Shown: piece after piece, positions 7,409-16,722 of the stretch
Position numbering within the stretch: position 1 is the stretch's first letter
Layout: each line of letters starts with the position of its first letter
NCBI GenBank assembly: GCA_023388495.1
Contig: JAEWGC010000024.1
Location: 1 to 58,528, forward strand
Direction: 5' to 3'
Source of the DNA: Bacillota bacterium
GTDB lineage: Bacteria; Bacillota; Clostridia; Tissierellales; Tissierellaceae
Length of the DNA: 58,528 bases
The notes under the pieces: model-generated
Told to the model about the DNA's origin: nothing
Database searches by the model: none
Seen by the model: only the letters and a program-made list of their open reading frames with translations
Position numbers and translations under genes: made by a program

Positions 7409-8335
7409 GTGAATGCTTTGTACTATAACCTTGATTTGTTTGGAAAAGAAGTATGTCGCATTAGAAAAAATTTAAAACTTACTCAAAATGATGTCTCGAA
7501 ATTAACTAGAGTTAATACAGATACATTAAGAAAAATTGAAAATGGTAAAGTCATGCCTAAACAAGAAACTCTAGATTTACTTTCAACGGTTTTAAAGAAG
7601 GATTTAAATAGTATATTACTTAAATATAGACTAGATGATTATCTTAAATTTAAAGAATTAAAGAATAAAATTGAAACCAAGCTGGAGAGTGGATACTTTA
7701 AACAATTAGAAGAAGATTTTTATGCCCTAAATAATATTGCTTCTGAAAATATGAATATTTATTTCTTGAAACTTATAAAGCAATTATCTTTGTTAGTGGA
7801 ATCTGTAATTTTAAAAATTAATCATAATCAATATGAAGACTCTTTATCAAAATTAATAGATTCTATGAAAGTGACTACTCCTAATTTTCTACTTAACAAT
7901 TATAGTGAATTAGTTTATAATACTATGGAAATTAGGATATTGATGAACATTGCCCTTATATTAAATAAATTAGACTCTAAAGAAAAATGCCTTGAACTAC
8001 TCCTATTTTGTATGGATTCTCTAGAGCCTGAAGAAACAGAACTTAAAATTAAAATTTGTTATAATATATCTTATACATATCATAGACTGGAGCTAGATGA
8101 GCAAGCTCTATATTACTCATCCTTAGGAATTGATACATGTGTCAATAATAATAGTCTTAGCTGTCTTGGGCTTTTACATTTTCGTAAGGGTATTGCAGAG
8201 TTTCATCTTGGAATTGATAGTTATATGGATTCTCTACTCAAGTCAATATCTATCCTTGACATATCCAATCAGAATGACTTAAAAGAAAAGCTAATAAATT
8301 CATGTGAAAGGCTTTACAATATAAAAATTCAATGA
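7409..8335 (+). CDS. XRE-family regulator with TPR-like C-terminus, RNPP type (308 aa)
   Basis: This predicted cytoplasmic transcription factor controls the divergent RiPP operon. Residues about 10-65 form a Cro/C1 helix-turn-helix (VCRIRKNLKLTQNDVSKLTR, then TLRKIENGK). Residues about 75-305 are all-helical with repeat-like pairs (for example YHRLELDEQALYYSSLGID), as in the peptide-binding TPR domain of Rgg, PlcR and ComR proteins. Length fits that group. The GTG at 7409 is only 2-3 nt from GAAAGGA; an in-frame TTG at 7418 has better spacing and may be the true start. A perfect palindrome and overlapping divergent promoters lie upstream. A signal-peptide-like small ORF lies across the divergent gap, so peptide control is plausible. 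Confidence 0.8.
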   Translation: MNALYYNLDLFGKEVCRIRKNLKLTQNDVSKLTRVNTDTLRKIENGKVMPKQETLDLLSTVLKKDLNSILLKYRLDDYLKFKELKNKIETKLESGYFKQLEEDFYALNNIASENMNIYFLKLIKQLSLLVESVILKINHNQYEDSLSKLIDSMKVTTPNFLLNNYSELVYNTMEIRILMNIALILNKLDSKEKCLELLLFCMDSLEPEETELKIKICYNISYTYHRLELDEQALYYSSLGIDTCVNNNSLSCLGLLHFRKGIAEFHLGIDSYMDSLLKSISILDISNQNDLKEKLINSCERLYNIKIQ

Positions 8336-8351
8336 ACTAATTGTAAAATAT

Positions 8352-8398
8352 AAAAACCTCCTTTATTGTTAAATAAAAAATCAGTAAAGGAGGTTTTT
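8352..8398. terminator. Bidirectional intrinsic terminator
   Basis: AAAAACCTCCTTTA at 8352-8365 pairs perfectly with TAAAGGAGGTTTTT at 8385-8398, with A/T tracts on both sides. It lies between the convergent regulator and ATPase genes. Confidence 0.85.
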
Positions 8399-8412
8399 CA
8401 TTATTTATATGC

Positions 8413-9093
8413 CTAGACTACAGTTTCACCATCTACTATCCTACCATCTGCTATTTGAATTATTTTATCTGCCTGTCTGGCTACGTCCATATCATGGGTA
8501 ACTAATATAATGGTTTGATTAAACTTCTCTGCTGATTGCTTCAATAGATCTATTACTTCTTGACCAGTGTTTTCGTCTAGGTTACCTGTCGGCTCATCTG
8601 CTAAGATAATTGCTGGGTTAGTTATTAGGGCTCTAGCTATGGCTACCCTTTGCCTTTGCCCTCCTGATAATTCATCTGGATAATAAGCTAGTTTGTCTTC
8701 TATGTCTAAGGATGATATTATTTCTTTTAATCTTGATTCTTCTGGTTTTTTCCCATCTAAATGGGCAGGCATTAGTATATTTTCTAGCACTGTATGCTCA
8801 GGAATCAAGTTGTAGGATTGAAACACAAAGCCTATTCTCCTTCTTCTCAATATACTTATATCTCTATCGGACTTTTCAAATACAGAGTCTCCCTCTAAGA
8901 ATAATTTTCCTTCTGTTGGCCTATCTAAGGCTCCTAGTATATGAAGTAGTGTGGATTTTCCTGATCCAGACTTTCCTATTATGGCATAGAAATACCCCTT
9001 ATCTATTTCAAGATTTACTGATTTTAAGGCCTCTACCTTTAATTCACCAGTACTATAAGTTTTACTTACATTTTCTAATCTTAATAAACTCAT
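8413..9093 (-). CDS. ABC transporter ATPase, LolD/MacB-type (226 aa)
   Basis: This ATP-binding subunit energises the FtsX-type permease encoded immediately upstream (13-nt gap). Walker A is GKSGSGKST, the Q-loop is FVFQSYNLIPEHTV, the signature LSGGQRQRVAIARA, Walker B ILADEPTGNLD and the H-loop VTHDMD. The Q-loop and the EPTGNLDE motif are typical of the MacB/LolD/BceA/SalX group, whose members extrude or remove peptides and lipids at the membrane rather than import solutes. It is the last gene of the operon and ends at a strong terminator. The substrate cannot be told from sequence; context with a two-component system suggests antimicrobial peptide or envelope stress. Confidence 0.9.
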   Translation of the reverse strand: MSLLRLENVSKTYSTGELKVEALKSVNLEIDKGYFYAIIGKSGSGKSTLLHILGALDRPTEGKLFLEGDSVFEKSDRDISILRRRRIGFVFQSYNLIPEHTVLENILMPAHLDGKKPEESRLKEIISSLDIEDKLAYYPDELSGGQRQRVAIARALITNPAIILADEPTGNLDENTGQEVIDLLKQSAEKFNQTIILVTHDMDVARQADKIIQIADGRIVDGETVV

Positions 9094-9105
9094 TCTTCTC
9101 CCCCT

Positions 9106-12100
9106 TTATCTTCCCAAATTTCTTATATTATCAATTGGCTGATTTCTAATTATCTTCCTAAGCGGCATATAATATGTCATGGTTATTATGATAAATACTA
9201 CTATAGATGTAATTATATGAACTTTCCAAGGATATAGATATAATGGACTTGATTTTCCACCTATAAATGTAAATAACACAGCTATGCCTAGAATGATGTG
9301 GCTGATTATCAGAGCAAAAATGCCATAGCCTATGCCTGAAAAAATATATAATCCCTTGAATTGTCCTCCAGTTACTCCCAATGCTTGGAAGGTACCTATT
9401 CTCTCTCTTTCCTGTTCTAGTTTCGATAAAGTAGTATTATATAAAATTATTAGTGTAATCACAGCTACGGAAATTCCAAGGATTGCTATAATAGCTGCCA
9501 TATTAAAGGCCTTAGCAAATACCTTATTATTCTCTTCTCTATAATTAATTATTTTTGCCTCATTTTCCCTAGCAATTCTCTTTAGATTTACATCTACATC
9601 TACTTCATCAGCTTTTTTATCTTTATAGATATAAACATGAGTCTTACCATATTTTGTTGGCATTAGTCTAGCTATTAAATTATTCAATTCCTCTATTGAC
9701 AATCTACCTTTTCCCAGAACTGTTGATGCATGAGTATTCCCAAGGAAACCATAAGATCCTAATACTACAGGATTTTCCACTGTTTCTCCAAAGGGCCATA
9801 TGCCCTTTTCTGGGAAATAATGTATAATCCCTGCAACTTTTGCCTCCACAAATCTTACATCATTTGTTTTTTCTTGGCCGTCTAAATTTTCAGTAGGTAC
9901 TGTTAGATGAATTGTATCTCCCACTGATATACTTTCATCCTTTAAATACTCATTAGCATAACGAAAATCATAAGTAAGGTTAAACCTATTACTATTTCTC
10001 AAAAGTTTTTCCATCCTGTTCTTCTGATTAGTAGTAAGTATTATTTCCTGCAATATTTCAGACGTGCTACTTTCTATTTCATTTTTTTCATAAATTGGTG
10101 TTAGTAATATAACTTCTTCTCCTGATTTAAATTTTTCCTTATTTAAATTCCCTATTGTTAAAGACTCTTCGAATCTATTATATATTGGATCTTCCACGTC
10201 TATTCCATAGATATTTGCAACTACTGCATCTCTTACTAAGTGAATGTTTTCTTCATTTAAATTTACATATCCTGTATCATTGATACCAAAATGTTCCTTT
10301 AGAAGATTATTGGGAAGAATATCTTTGAATACTGGATATATTTCATTTTTTTCTATGTTTTCATGCCATAGATATGCATGTTCTCCCGCCTTATATAACT
10401 CTACTCTTGAGATACCATCTATTTCATATATGCTATCTAAGAACTCTGGTATGGATCTATTAGTTAGAGCATGGTTAAATTCATAGCCATAGGAAGGCTT
10501 ATCTTTAATAACTACATTGTCTATATAGTCCCCAAAGAATATAAAGCATAAGAATATACTGCCTAATAATACGGCTGTAGTTATAGTATATAGACTGGCA
10601 GTGAGTAAAGTCTTTCCCTTATTATACTTAATATTTTTAATTGAAATTCTCCTAAAGGATTGAATTTTCATATTGAGATTAACTGCCTTGGCTTTTAACT
10701 TACCCTTTACAAAGGATTTTTTCCTCATTGGTGTTGACATAGTGCCTGTTAGAGGTACTTTCATGGACATTCTCATAGGAATTATCATGCCTATAAATAC
10801 AGCACATATACCTAAACCTATACCCAATAAGGTAAGTTTATAGTTCATATGGAAATTTAGTACTGTATTACCATATTTGTTCATGAATAATAACATTAGT
10901 TTCGAAATTCCTAGACCAAACGCTATGCTAATTGGAAGGGTAAATAATAGCAGATAAATAGCCTCCCATACTAGTATTGATCTAATTTGTCCATTTACTG
11001 CCCCTATGGATTTTAAAAGGGCGATTTTTCTTGTACGCCTTTTTGTTTGGGTTAAATATATTTGAAATACTGCAAATATTGTAGCAAGAAATATTGCAGC
11101 CAAGATTCCATATGTTAATGTAGACTCCGTATTCCCAGTCATATCTGGATAAGCATATGTATTTCTTTTAAGCCCATCAAATTCTTCTTCATACATTCCA
11201 AAGAAATCCTTTGATGAAATACTACTGCCAATAAATATATTTTCTGGTGCCTCGTAATCTGATACATCTATTTCCTCTGTTAGTAAAAACCCTTTTTCAA
11301 TAAAGGCTTTTCCTGCTTCTTCTGTTACAAAGGCATTGGCTACTGGTTCATCTCCCACATCCCATTGGTTGCTATAGTTTTGGACTATTCCTGTAATCAC
11401 CATATTTCTAGTTATATGAGCATTTTGGCTTATCATAGATAGCTCTTCTGGATTTATTTCTGCTTCTCCAGGTGCTTCCGTTGCCTCTGGCTCTTCTGGA
11501 GTATGACCAAAAGTATATCCAAAGTAAGGATTATATCTTTCTGGAACATGCATCTGCACATAGGATGTTTTAATGATGACCTTTGTATCATCAAAACTTT
11601 CTAAAGATTGTTCATTTCTTGTATAGGCGTTTGCATAACCATAGGTTATATATGAAAACCAATTTGTTGGCCATCTATCCTGTGCGGTTAGTTCACTTTT
11701 TTGTTCTTTTTCATAATACTCCATAGCCCATAGTCCGTAATTGTTAATCTCATATAGGATATTTCTAAATCCATATTTCTCCTCTATTTCTGGTATTACC
11801 CTACGAATTTGCTCCATAGTTGCATCATACCAGTCTCTTTCATATATTGGAATCACTAATTCCACGGGTATTGTGTCTCCTACTTTAACATCCGATGAGA
11901 AATAGCTTAGTTGATTTAGTTCCAGAGCAATTTCATTGTCCTTTTCAGGCATTCTTCCTTCATACATAGTAAACTGTCCTAGTTCTTCTAAATCTTTGTT
12001 TATAGTACCTACAATGCCTAAAGTAGAAGTTTTACCTAGTATTCTACTAATACCTAGTTTATCAACCTCTTCTTTTTCTTTAAGTTTGTCTACTATTTCT

Positions 12101-12291
12101 TGATTCCCATTTAAATACGTAGCATCCCATGAACCAAACATGGCTGTTCTTTGTTCCAACTTGGTTCCTTCTGAGCTAGCATGAAAGATTGTTGCCAATA
12201 TGATAAATATAAAGGATAACCCCACTACAAATGATAGTAGAAATGTATCTTTTTTTCTTCCTTTCATGCCTGAAATAGCAATTTTTCGCAT
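9106..12291 (-). CDS. Large FtsX-like ABC permease (1061 aa)
   Basis: The protein has an N-terminal anchor (about residues 18-40), a large extracellular domain to about residue 395, a three-helix FtsX block (about 395-510), a fourth helix near 565-590, a second extracellular domain, and a final FtsX block (about 935-1050) ending in a basic tail. Two FtsX units in one chain explain the length, about 2.5 times that of MacB. The first extracellular domain has an acidic Pro/Glu-rich patch (EEPEATEAPGEAE). It pairs with the ATPase at 8413-9093. The upstream histidine kinase and regulator suggest induction by a cell-envelope signal, as in Bce-like systems, though this permease is larger and has a different arrangement. 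Confidence 0.85.
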   Translation of the reverse strand: MRKIAISGMKGRKKDTFLLSFVVGLSFIFIILATIFHASSEGTKLEQRTAMFGSWDATYLNGNQEIVDKLKEKEEVDKLGISRILGKTSTLGIVGTINKDLEELGQFTMYEGRMPEKDNEIALELNQLSYFSSDVKVGDTIPVELVIPIYERDWYDATMEQIRRVIPEIEEKYGFRNILYEINNYGLWAMEYYEKEQKSELTAQDRWPTNWFSYITYGYANAYTRNEQSLESFDDTKVIIKTSYVQMHVPERYNPYFGYTFGHTPEEPEATEAPGEAEINPEELSMISQNAHITRNMVITGIVQNYSNQWDVGDEPVANAFVTEEAGKAFIEKGFLLTEEIDVSDYEAPENIFIGSSISSKDFFGMYEEEFDGLKRNTYAYPDMTGNTESTLTYGILAAIFLATIFAVFQIYLTQTKRRTRKIALLKSIGAVNGQIRSILVWEAIYLLLFTLPISIAFGLGISKLMLLFMNKYGNTVLNFHMNYKLTLLGIGLGICAVFIGMIIPMRMSMKVPLTGTMSTPMRKKSFVKGKLKAKAVNLNMKIQSFRRISIKNIKYNKGKTLLTASLYTITTAVLLGSIFLCFIFFGDYIDNVVIKDKPSYGYEFNHALTNRSIPEFLDSIYEIDGISRVELYKAGEHAYLWHENIEKNEIYPVFKDILPNNLLKEHFGINDTGYVNLNEENIHLVRDAVVANIYGIDVEDPIYNRFEESLTIGNLNKEKFKSGEEVILLTPIYEKNEIESSTSEILQEIILTTNQKNRMEKLLRNSNRFNLTYDFRYANEYLKDESISVGDTIHLTVPTENLDGQEKTNDVRFVEAKVAGIIHYFPEKGIWPFGETVENPVVLGSYGFLGNTHASTVLGKGRLSIEELNNLIARLMPTKYGKTHVYIYKDKKADEVDVDVNLKRIARENEAKIINYREENNKVFAKAFNMAAIIAILGISVAVITLIILYNTTLSKLEQERERIGTFQALGVTGGQFKGLYIFSGIGYGIFALIISHIILGIAVLFTFIGGKSSPLYLYPWKVHIITSIVVFIIITMTYYMPLRKIIRNQPIDNIRNLGR

Positions 12292-12410
12292 AATTTCCCC
12301 CCTACAATATTTATATAAATCTTAAATTTAAATTATATCAATAAATCTTTTCCAAATAAGACTTAGATGTTTCCAAATTGTTAAATATGTTTTTCGCAGT
12401 CTCACAACTC

Positions 12411-12491
12411 AAATTTATTTTCTACTTTAGTTTGCTCCGCAGGATGTAATTCAGTAGTCCTTTAGGGCTCGCTATCGCTCAAATAAATTTG
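12411..12491. repeat. MITE-like 81-bp element with 11-bp inverted ends
   Basis: CAAATTTATTT at 12411-12421 is the exact reverse complement of AAATAAATTTG at 12481-12491. Between them lies sequence clearly richer in G and C than its surroundings, including GGGCTCGCTATCGCTC with a mirror-symmetric CTCGCTATCGCTC. The right end supplies the last four codons and stop of the histidine kinase. This looks like a small non-coding insertion or dispersed repeat; no second copy was seen in the window. Confidence 0.45.
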
Positions 12492-13939
12492 GTGCTCGTT
12501 GCGTTATAATTGGTAGCTATGGGTAATTCAATTATAAATTTAATTGTATCTCCATGTAAATTATAATTTATTTTACCTTTATTATTTTCGATTAGTTCTC
12601 TACATATATAAAGCCCTAGCCCAGAGCTAGCTTGTTTTTGATTACCATGATTATATTTAACAAATGGATCAAATAAAGTATTTCTTATTCCTTCTGGTAT
12701 AGGCAATGTCTTATTTTCTATAGTGATATATGCTTGATTTTCTAAATTAGATTTAACTTTTATATGTCCATCTATACTATATTTTATAGCATTATCTAGA
12801 AGATTTAAAATAACTGCTCTTATTTCTTCTTCACTGGCAAAGATAATAATATCTTCATTTTCTAGATTAAGTTCTATCTTTCCTTTATTAAAAATTAATT
12901 CATATTCTTTCGCTATTTGTGCTAGTAGTTGATTTAAGTCAAAGTATTCATAATGTCTTTTTTCAATTTCCTTCCCTTTTGCTATAATTAACATATTTTG
13001 AACCATTTTATTCATTCTATCAGATTCTGTTATAATCCTTTCGTATGCTCTATCTTTTATTTTTTCATCTATTTTACCTTGATTTAATAACTGAGCATAT
13101 CCTGTAATTGAGGTAATTGGAGTTTTCATCTCATGGGTTGCATAGTTGAAAAAATCTCTAGAGGATTTCTCTAGTTTTTCGATTTTAATTTTTTCCTGTT
13201 GTAGATATTCCATTTGTGCTACTATTTGGTCTTGCATTTTATTGAAGTGGTGAATGAGGATATCCACTTCATCATTGCTTTTTGCTTCTAATCTATTGGA
13301 GAATTCTCCTTCACCTATTGATCTTATCCCTTTTAACAATGTATTTAGTGAATTAGTCGACTTTTTTAGCCAAATAAAATTTGTTAATATCATTACTATA
13401 AACAGAACAAATTGAATAACTAATATTCTTGTCATCAGATCTTTATAATTATTATATTGAACTAAATAATCCTTCTGAAATACGAATATACCTAAGTATT
13501 CATTACTTATATATAATGGGTATGAGTAGGTAGCAAAATATCTAGTATCTTCATTGTGAATATATAGTAATGAAGATTTTTTATTACTATCCTTTATTAT
13601 CTCTTCCATACTCTTTTTATCAATAATTTCACCTGCAAACTGTATATAATCATCGCTATCATACTTTATTGATAAATATAAATCATATTTGAGATTTGCC
13701 GTATTCATAATTGTCCATAAATTATTTCTATTATACAAATTTATTTGCCCTATGGGATTTGGTATTTGTCTTTGAAATTCATATTGTATTATTGATATGA
13801 TTCTCTCCATGTCATTTAGTATAAAGGTGTGTAAATTATCTTCAAATATTTCCCATATAATAAAATTTATTATTATTAGGATTATGAAACTGATTAAAAT
13901 AATCCCTGTAGTTATCTTTCCTCTTATTGTATTTAACAT
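12479..13939 (-). CDS. Sensor histidine kinase (486 aa)
   Basis: The membrane sensor has two helices (about residues 9-29 and 170-190) bracketing an extracellular sensor domain, then a HAMP domain. A HisKA dimerisation helix carries the phospho-acceptor in YATHEMKTPITSITGY, and the ATPase domain has the N-box LLDNAIKYS and the G2 box SSGLGLYICREL. The usual DxGxG G1 box is not obvious (IENKTLPIPEG stands there), as in some peptide-sensing kinases. It starts 4 nt after the response regulator gene, so they are a pair. The C-terminal codons (TKFI, stop) lie in a MITE-like repeat, so the original end may have been altered. Confidence 0.9.
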   Translation of the reverse strand: MLNTIRGKITTGIILISFIILIIINFIIWEIFEDNLHTFILNDMERIISIIQYEFQRQIPNPIGQINLYNRNNLWTIMNTANLKYDLYLSIKYDSDDYIQFAGEIIDKKSMEEIIKDSNKKSSLLYIHNEDTRYFATYSYPLYISNEYLGIFVFQKDYLVQYNNYKDLMTRILVIQFVLFIVMILTNFIWLKKSTNSLNTLLKGIRSIGEGEFSNRLEAKSNDEVDILIHHFNKMQDQIVAQMEYLQQEKIKIEKLEKSSRDFFNYATHEMKTPITSITGYAQLLNQGKIDEKIKDRAYERIITESDRMNKMVQNMLIIAKGKEIEKRHYEYFDLNQLLAQIAKEYELIFNKGKIELNLENEDIIIFASEEEIRAVILNLLDNAIKYSIDGHIKVKSNLENQAYITIENKTLPIPEGIRNTLFDPFVKYNHGNQKQASSGLGLYICRELIENNKGKINYNLHGDTIKFIIELPIATNYNATSTKFI

Positions 13940-13943
13940 TATT

Positions 13944-14612
13944 CTACCTCATCACATATCCAGTTCCAAATACTGTTTCTATAAAATTTGGCATTTCTAG
14001 TTTAGCTCTAATTCTTCTAATGTGAACATCAACTGTTCTAGAATCTCCATAATAATCATACCCCCATACATTATCTAAGAGTTCAGCTCTAGTAAATACT
14101 CTATTTCTATTTTTAAATAGAAAGAAAAACAAGGCAGATTCTTGTCTCTTTAATTGAATTTCCTCACCATTTTTAAATACTCGCTCACCAAATAAATCTA
14201 CTTCTATACCTCCCCCTAGTCCAATAAATTCTTCTGATGAAATTTGTTTTTCTTTTTCAATACTTCTAAACAATGCTTTTACTCTAACTACTACTTCCTT
14301 TATTTCAAATGGCTTAATTATATAATCATCTGCTCCTAACTCCAAACCCACAACTTTGTCAAAAATACTATCTCTGGCCGTAATCATAATAACTAAATGG
14401 TCTTTAGAGATTTTTTTACAGATTTCAAAACCATCTATATCTGGAAGCATTAAATCTAAAAGTACCAAATCTGGTTTAAATAGTTCTATTCTTTCCAATG
14501 CTGTTTTACCATTAAATACACTTTCTACCTTATATCCCTCGTTTACTAAGGTTATTGTTAATATATCATTAATTGAATATTCATCTTCCACCACTAAGAT
14601 CTTTTTAGCCAT
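13944..14612 (-). CDS. OmpR/PhoB-family response regulator (222 aa)
   Basis: The N-terminal receiver domain has the acidic pair EDEY near residue 10, the phospho-accepting Asp in LVLLDLMLPDIDG and the conserved Lys in DYIIKPF. The C-terminal winged helix-turn-helix is shown by QLKRQESALFFFLFKNRNRV, then DSRTVDVHIRRIRAKLE and FGTGYVMR. Length is standard. It is encoded between a lipoprotein and its partner kinase; the likely target is this operon and its ABC transporter. I see no clear direct repeats that would mark its binding site. Confidence 0.92.
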   Translation of the reverse strand: MAKKILVVEDEYSINDILTITLVNEGYKVESVFNGKTALERIELFKPDLVLLDLMLPDIDGFEICKKISKDHLVIMITARDSIFDKVVGLELGADDYIIKPFEIKEVVVRVKALFRSIEKEKQISSEEFIGLGGGIEVDLFGERVFKNGEEIQLKRQESALFFFLFKNRNRVFTRAELLDNVWGYDYYGDSRTVDVHIRRIRAKLEMPNFIETVFGTGYVMR

Positions 14613-14622
14613 TTTCTTCCCC

Positions 14623-15846
14623 CTATTTTTCTAATTTATTTTCAGTTTCTATAAGAGATATCTTAATTCTCTGATAAATAATGTTTTTAGTAGTAGGAAT
14701 ACCATTAATTATTTTCTTTATCTCCCGAGTAGAAAATATTTCATTCCCTTTCTCATTTGTTATTACCTTTATTTCCGGATAAAGCTGTTGTGATTTTTCT
14801 TGGAATTTTTCATCATAAACTCGAATAAGTTCGGCATAATTGGAATAATATAATCTTCTTTTAGTTGGTTCAATATAATCCTCAAATATATCAAAATACT
14901 CTGCTATAAAGATATCCTTTCCCAAATATTCCATATACAAATTTTCATCAATGGGTTTATTAAATAAATATACATATCTACTACTTTTAAAGTTAAAACT
15001 TGTAACGGCAGATGTTTCCATCAAGTTCCAATCATCTTTGTTCCCTATTCTTAAATCATGAAAAAGAATTAGCTCATAACCATTTTTCATAATTCCTCTT
15101 ACTCTATTTATATCTTTATATACTCCTAAGTCAATATATTCTTCTAGTGTATAATAATTATTTTTGAGTTCAACCTTATATATATTAAAATCCTTTTGAT
15201 CTATCCATATTAACGATCTTAAGTGATAAACATAGCATATATCACCGTATCTATTGTCATTATCATTTTTATAAAACATTTGTCTATCTATATCATATAA
15301 GAAAACATTTGTTATCTCTCCATTCAAGGATATTTCATTTATAACTAAGTATCTATTACTTCCAGACACATAGGATACTTCATATTGCTTTCCCATTCTA
15401 TCTTCTCTTAGTTCATTAATTATTTGAGACAATTCAGGTATTGGAGTTGTTTTATTTTTATTTATATAATCTATCATATAAACCTGATCTTTTATAAATC
15501 CTACATTGTTGGACCCTGGCTTGAAATCTATGTTTTCCTTTATGGTTTCTGTCAATTTGTTACTCACATCTAATTTATATAAATATTTTCTGCTAATTAG
15601 GTCATTACCATGACCCCTTTTAAGATATCCATATATTCCTCCCCTATGGTAGAAAGCTGGATAAAAGTAATCATTACTATCTATCTCTAGATATATTTGT
15701 CCAGGAATAGAAGGTTCTATAAGAGTTGTTTCCCTTTCTAATCCTACATTTTCTTCAACTATTATTCTTTTATAATCTTGCTTTCCACAACCTAGTAGAA
15801 AAATCAGGCTAAAAGTGATTATGGTAAAAAATATTCGTTTTTTCAT
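14623..15846 (-). CDS. Lipoprotein of unknown function (407 aa)
   Basis: The N-terminus MKKRIFFTIITFSLIFLLGC is a lipoprotein signal with lipobox LLGC, so the mature protein should be lipid-anchored outside the cell. The rest is rich in beta-strand-like, Tyr/Ile-rich repeats (for example RYLVINEISLNGEITNVFLY) and may form a propeller; this is a guess. I recognise no catalytic motif. It is the first gene of the two-component/ABC operon, so it could act as a sensor accessory or substrate-binding partner. The ATG start is supported by the signal sequence. Confidence 0.7.
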   Translation of the reverse strand: MKKRIFFTIITFSLIFLLGCGKQDYKRIIVEENVGLERETTLIEPSIPGQIYLEIDSNDYFYPAFYHRGGIYGYLKRGHGNDLISRKYLYKLDVSNKLTETIKENIDFKPGSNNVGFIKDQVYMIDYINKNKTTPIPELSQIINELREDRMGKQYEVSYVSGSNRYLVINEISLNGEITNVFLYDIDRQMFYKNDNDNRYGDICYVYHLRSLIWIDQKDFNIYKVELKNNYYTLEEYIDLGVYKDINRVRGIMKNGYELILFHDLRIGNKDDWNLMETSAVTSFNFKSSRYVYLFNKPIDENLYMEYLGKDIFIAEYFDIFEDYIEPTKRRLYYSNYAELIRVYDEKFQEKSQQLYPEIKVITNEKGNEIFSTREIKKIINGIPTTKNIIYQRIKISLIETENKLEK

Positions 15847-16013
15847 AGCTTATTCTCCAAATCTTTATCTTACATTTTTTTATCAAAAGCTTTGCTAATT
15901 TTCTTAATCTTATTATTTATTCTAGCAAAAGAACCAGTATTTGTCCAAAGGATGATGAATTCTTTTTCATTTATATGGAATACTAAATTTAACAAAATTT
16001 AGGAGGTAATACT

Positions 16014-16658
16014 ATGAGAATTCCAAATCATATAGGTATAATTCCAGATGGAAATAGACGATGGGCCATAGACCATGGTATGACTAAAGACAGAGGATAT
16101 GATAAAGGGTTAGATCCAGGTCTACAATTATTTAAGCTTTGCGAAGAGGTTGGGGTAAAAGAGATTACCTATTATGGTTTTACAGTGGATAATACTAAAA
16201 GACCTAAGTTCCAAAGACTTGCATTTACAAAGGCTTGCGTTGATGCAGTAAATATGCTATCCAAAGAAAATGCTGACTTACTAGTCCTAGGTAATACAGA
16301 ATCAGATATGTTTCCAAAGGCATTAATGCCCTTTGCACTTAAGAGACAAAGATTTGGCAATGGAGGAGTTAAAGTTAATTTCTTAGTCAATTATGGTTGG
16401 CAATGGGATTTAAAGGATTATCTTTCTCAAGACGAAAGTAAATCTGATCCTTTTAGTGCAATAAAATCCCGAGATATTTCTAGAGTAGATATGATAATTA
16501 GATGGGGTGGAAGAAGAAGGCTTAGTGGATTTTTACCTTTACAATCTGTTTACTCAGACTTCTATATAATTGATGAATACTGGCCAGATTTTAAACCTGA
16601 GCATTTTTACAATGCATTAGAATGGTATAATACTCAAGATATTACCCTTGGTGGTTAA
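16014..16658 (+). CDS. Divergent cis-isoprenyl (undecaprenyl) diphosphate synthase-like protein (214 aa)
   Basis: This is a UppS-superfamily protein. The substrate loop HIGIIPDGNRRWA keeps the catalytic Asp and following Gly-Asn-Arg-Arg. YGFTVDNTKRP replaces the usual YAFSTENWKRP, losing the Trp, and MIIRWGGRRRLSGFLPLQSVYSDFYI replaces IRTGGE.R.SNFLLWQ.AY.E. It ends FKPEHFYNALEWYN and is shorter than most UppS (about 240-250 residues). It is preceded by TAGGAGGT. The housekeeping uppS normally sits with frr and cdsA, which are absent here, so this is more likely a second, specialised prenyltransferase. It may be cotranscribed with serine dehydratase downstream. Confidence 0.7.
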   Translation: MRIPNHIGIIPDGNRRWAIDHGMTKDRGYDKGLDPGLQLFKLCEEVGVKEITYYGFTVDNTKRPKFQRLAFTKACVDAVNMLSKENADLLVLGNTESDMFPKALMPFALKRQRFGNGGVKVNFLVNYGWQWDLKDYLSQDESKSDPFSAIKSRDISRVDMIIRWGGRRRLSGFLPLQSVYSDFYIIDEYWPDFKPEHFYNALEWYNTQDITLGG

Positions 16659-16679
16659 ATTTATTGCGAAATTGGGTAT

Positions 16680-16709
16680 AAAATGATAGAATTAGTAGAC
16701 TATCATTTT
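16680..16709 (+). terminator. Hairpin between the isoprenyl transferase and serine dehydratase genes
   Basis: AAAATGATAG at 16680-16689 pairs with CTATCATTTT at 16700-16709. It directly precedes the GGGGG ribosome site of the serine dehydratase beta gene. It may be a weak terminator or an attenuator; the T-run is short. Confidence 0.45.
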
Positions 16710-16722
16710 AGGGGGTAATTTA

